Origin: Cyanobium sp.
Lineage (GTDB): Bacteria > Cyanobacteriota > Cyanobacteriia > PCC-6307 > Cyanobiaceae
Reading direction: 5' to 3'
DNA length: 57,225 bases
Assembly (NCBI GenBank): GCA_014191755.1
Contig: BJHE01000011.1
Coordinates: 1-57,225 of the forward strand
Part shown: piece by piece, positions 55,535-57,225 of the stretch
Layout: every line of letters starts with the position of its first letter
Numbering within the stretch: the stretch's first letter is position 1
Position numbers and translations under genes: made by a program
Notes under the pieces: generated by a model
What the model saw: the letters and a program-made list of their open reading frames with translations, nothing else
Told to the model about the DNA's origin: nothing
The model's database searches: none

Positions 55535-55951
55535 TTAATCCGGCTGGTCGGTGACGAAGTCGCGGTTCAGCAGGTCGCAGACCTCAAGGATCTGCTCGGC
55601 ACGGGTTGTGGTGAACTGCAGCTGCTGCGCCAGGACCAATAGGAATTGTTGCTCCTGAGGAGCCACGATCCGATCGCAGTGGATCAGCTGGCAGGCCAGG
55701 GCGAAGGCCATCTCCTGTTGCTCCGGGCTGAGCAGCGGGGCCGCGCTGGCGATCAGCCCCTGCCACGACTCCTCGCGGAAGCGCTTGAGCAGACCCGAAA
55801 TCAACAGACCGAAGGCGTAGGGCTCCATTTCCCTGAAGGCCGTACGCCCCATCAGCTGCTCACGGATCACCCGGGCTTCGTCCTTGCCGAAGGTCTGGTC
55901 GCAGCACACTGCCGCCAGGGGGATTGCGGCAAAGGCTTCAAGGGTGGTCAT
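55535..55951 (-). CDS. TerB-like (tellurite-resistance B family) protein
   Basis: A 138-residue all-helical protein. MTTLEAFAAIPLAAVCCDQTFGKDEARVIREQL is the first TerB helix pair, with the D.....EE-type acidic loop changed to DQTFGKDE; FREMEPYAFGLLISGLLKRF, MAFALACQLIHCDRIVAPQEQQFLLVLAQQL and LEVCDLLNRDF complete the repeat. TerB-like domains (DUF533/TerB superfamily) bind metals or membrane partners; the role here is unknown. ATG at 55951, 55963 and 55981 are all possible. It is upstream of the MgtA-type gene on the same strand, 114 bases from it. Confidence 0.75.
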   Translation of the reverse strand: MTTLEAFAAIPLAAVCCDQTFGKDEARVIREQLMGRTAFREMEPYAFGLLISGLLKRFREESWQGLIASAAPLLSPEQQEMAFALACQLIHCDRIVAPQEQQFLLVLAQQLQFTTTRAEQILEVCDLLNRDFVTDQPD

Positions 55952-55981
55952 CGGGAGGCTCATGGCGATGCAGGTGAACAA

Positions 55982-56321
55982 GCCTCCTCAGGTTGCCGGT
56001 AATCCTCGATCGACTCGTTAAGGCTTGGTCAAGCTCAGGGCCCTGCTGTGCAGCCCGCCCTGGTGCCCCGCCACGGGGAAGGTCTTGACGCCTGAGGGCG
56101 ATAGCATTCACTTGACAGGACTGCCGTCGCCTGGCCGACCCTTCGAAGTGCCGCGCGATGCGCCGCACTCTGAGGTCAGCCTCCAAGTTGGTTTTTTGTG
56201 GTTTTGACCCGTCTGCGGGCCTCGCGTCTGGAGATCCCTCCCATCGAGCTGTGGGAGGTGCGCCCAGTCAGCGTGGAAGTCTCTGAAGGTGGGCTATCTC
56301 CTCAATCTCAGCTGGAACGTG
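55982..56321. other. Gap upstream of the phoX-type gene
   Basis: This 340-base stretch has no gene I can support. It contains TTGACA at 56112-56117 without a good -10, a T-rich run near 56192-56206 (GGTTTTTTGTGGTTTTG), and a perfect hairpin CCTCCCA / TGGGAGG at 56237-56243 and 56252-56258, about 64 bases before the ATG at 56322. The hairpin may structure the 5' leader of the phosphatase mRNA. I see no Pho-box repeat. Confidence 0.5.
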
Positions 56322-57225
56322 ATGAATCGCCGCGCGCTCTTGATCCAGTTGCTCGGTCTGGGGGCTTTCTCGGTTGCCGCCCAGGTGCGGGCGGGAGATT
56401 CACGCCCCGGTTTGCCCATCCCTGGAGCAACGGCGGGCGGACCGAAGGCAGCCCCAGGATCGATTCCATCCGCCACTGGCCCCAGCCGGGTGCTCCCCTT
56501 TCAGCCCCTGCGCGGCCCCATCCCCCTGCCCGGCGATGGTCTCAGCGCTGCGGAACAGCAGCGCACCTACGCCCGCGTGGCCCTGCAGGATCAGCTGCTG
56601 CTGCCGGAGGGCTACCGCAGTGAGGTGTTGCTGCAGTGGGGTGATCCGCTGGGGAACGGTCGCTTCGGATTCAACAACGACTTCCTCGCCTTCACGCCCC
56701 TTGATGGGCAGCGGGCATTGCTGACGGTGAACTTCGAATACATCAGCCCAAGACCCTGGGCCGCCGCCTACGGGGAGGTGATCGGCCGCGCGCTGCCCTT
56801 CGAGGCGCTGCGGAAGCTGCTGGCGGAGCGGGGCGGCAGCGTTGATGTCCTCAGCCTCGCAGCAGACGATCCGATCCGCCGCCCCCTGTTGGAGGTGGCC
56901 ACTGCCGCGATGCAAGATGTGGGCATCGGAGTGGTGGAGATCGAGCGCACTGCCGATCGGGGCTGGCGCCGCCGCAGCGGCCGCTTCGAACCGCGCTACG
57001 ACCGGCGCATCAGCGGCCTCACCGGCTTGGAGCGCCCGGAAGCCAGGCTGCAGTGCAGCGGACCGGCGGCGGCGGTGTTCCGCAAGCGCCAGCGGCTCGG
57101 CTACGACGACGGGCTCGGCGATCGGGTGATCGGCAGCTTCGCTAACTGCGCCGGCGGCCAGACCCCCTGGGGCACGGTGCTCTCCGCCGAAGAGAACATT
57201 CAGACCCATGTGGTGGAGGCGGTGT
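56322..57225 (+). CDS. phoX: PhoX-type (DUF839) alkaline phosphatase, 5' part
   Basis: The frame is open from ATG 56322 to the end of the window and is truncated there (about 301 codons visible). It opens MNRRALLIQLLGLGAFSVAAQVRA, a twin-arginine-like signal (NRR..L), and continues with the PhoX family motifs FGFNNDFLAFTPLDG, GQRALLTVNFEYISPRPW, RISGLTGLERPEARLQCSGPA and GSFANCAGGQTPWGTVLSAEEN. PhoX uses calcium and iron to release phosphate from phosphoesters and is exported by Tat. A start at GTG 56319 is also possible. The phosphate-binding protein at 49533 is a functional neighbour. Confidence 0.88.
   Translation, partial: MNRRALLIQLLGLGAFSVAAQVRAGDSRPGLPIPGATAGGPKAAPGSIPSATGPSRVLPFQPLRGPIPLPGDGLSAAEQQRTYARVALQDQLLLPEGYRSEVLLQWGDPLGNGRFGFNNDFLAFTPLDGQRALLTVNFEYISPRPWAAAYGEVIGRALPFEALRKLLAERGGSVDVLSLAADDPIRRPLLEVATAAMQDVGIGVVEIERTADRGWRRRSGRFEPRYDRRISGLTGLERPEARLQCSGPAAAVFRKRQRLGYDDGLGDRVIGSFANCAGGQTPWGTVLSAEENIQTHVVEAV

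Overview
The window looks like a piece of chromosome from a GC-rich unicellular cyanobacterium of the Cyanobium / Synechococcus type. The reasons are a high-light-inducible (Hli) protein, a Psb32-type TPM protein, DUF3685 (Ycf55-like) and DUF3598 proteins, a Slr1796-like photosystem I accumulation factor, a CSP41-like protein, type III glutamine synthetase, and scattered HIP1 octamers (GCGATCGC, for example at 8571, 34097, 37770 and 38938). No rRNA, tRNA or CRISPR array was found. All product names come from reading motifs by eye; no database search was run.

Layout. 0-7.3 kb: end of a RecQ-like helicase, aroB, an unknown gene, a MidA-type methyltransferase, psb32, a secreted lysozyme-like protein, and an overlapping glycosyltransferase/phosphoesterase pair. 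7.3-21 kb: nadA, then the four components of a ligase-associated DNA-repair set (MBL-fold exonuclease, ATP-dependent ligase, Lhr-Core-like helicase, and, 4 kb further on, the metallophosphoesterase PdeM). These are interleaved with a glycosyltransferase, a ribbon-helix-helix protein, a cyclotransferase, hli, a GST and a very unusual gene that fuses a sigma-54-activator-like AAA+ domain to a NapH/NosR-type membrane polyferredoxin. 21-29.3 kb: a CBS protein, pgsA, a CSP41-like gene, hisA with an in-frame coding extension, a Fur-family regulator, DUF3685, the PSI accumulation factor and fumC. 29.3-30.3 kb: a decayed island made of a type I restriction specificity subunit and an XRE/ImmA-IrrE regulator, both pseudogenes.

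30.4-41 kb is mostly metabolic: cysE, a short-chain dehydrogenase, DUF3598, an AhpC/TSA_2 protein, thiD, a PPC/DUF296 protein, a transglutaminase-like protein, glnN with a near-consensus NtcA box, and a type II NADH dehydrogenase. 41.2-48.6 kb is a compact potassium operon, kdpA-kdpB-kdpF/G-kdpC-kdpD(N-terminal only)-histidine kinase-NarL-type regulator. Nearly every junction overlaps by 1-4 bases. The usual single KdpD sensor kinase is therefore represented by two proteins, and the usual OmpR-type KdpE by a LuxR/NarL-type regulator.

49-57 kb is less GC-rich in places and carries a cNMP-binding-domain protein, a PstS/SphX-type phosphate-binding protein, an atypical pyruvate-kinase-like protein, an MgtA-type P-type ATPase, a TerB-like protein and the start of a PhoX-type phosphatase that runs off the window. 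The last third is thus rich in ion and phosphate acquisition functions (K+, Mg2+, Pi). The strongest leads for new biology are the AAA+/polyferredoxin fusion and the split Kdp sensor; the dispersed repair set, the HisA extension and the pyruvate-kinase-like protein follow.
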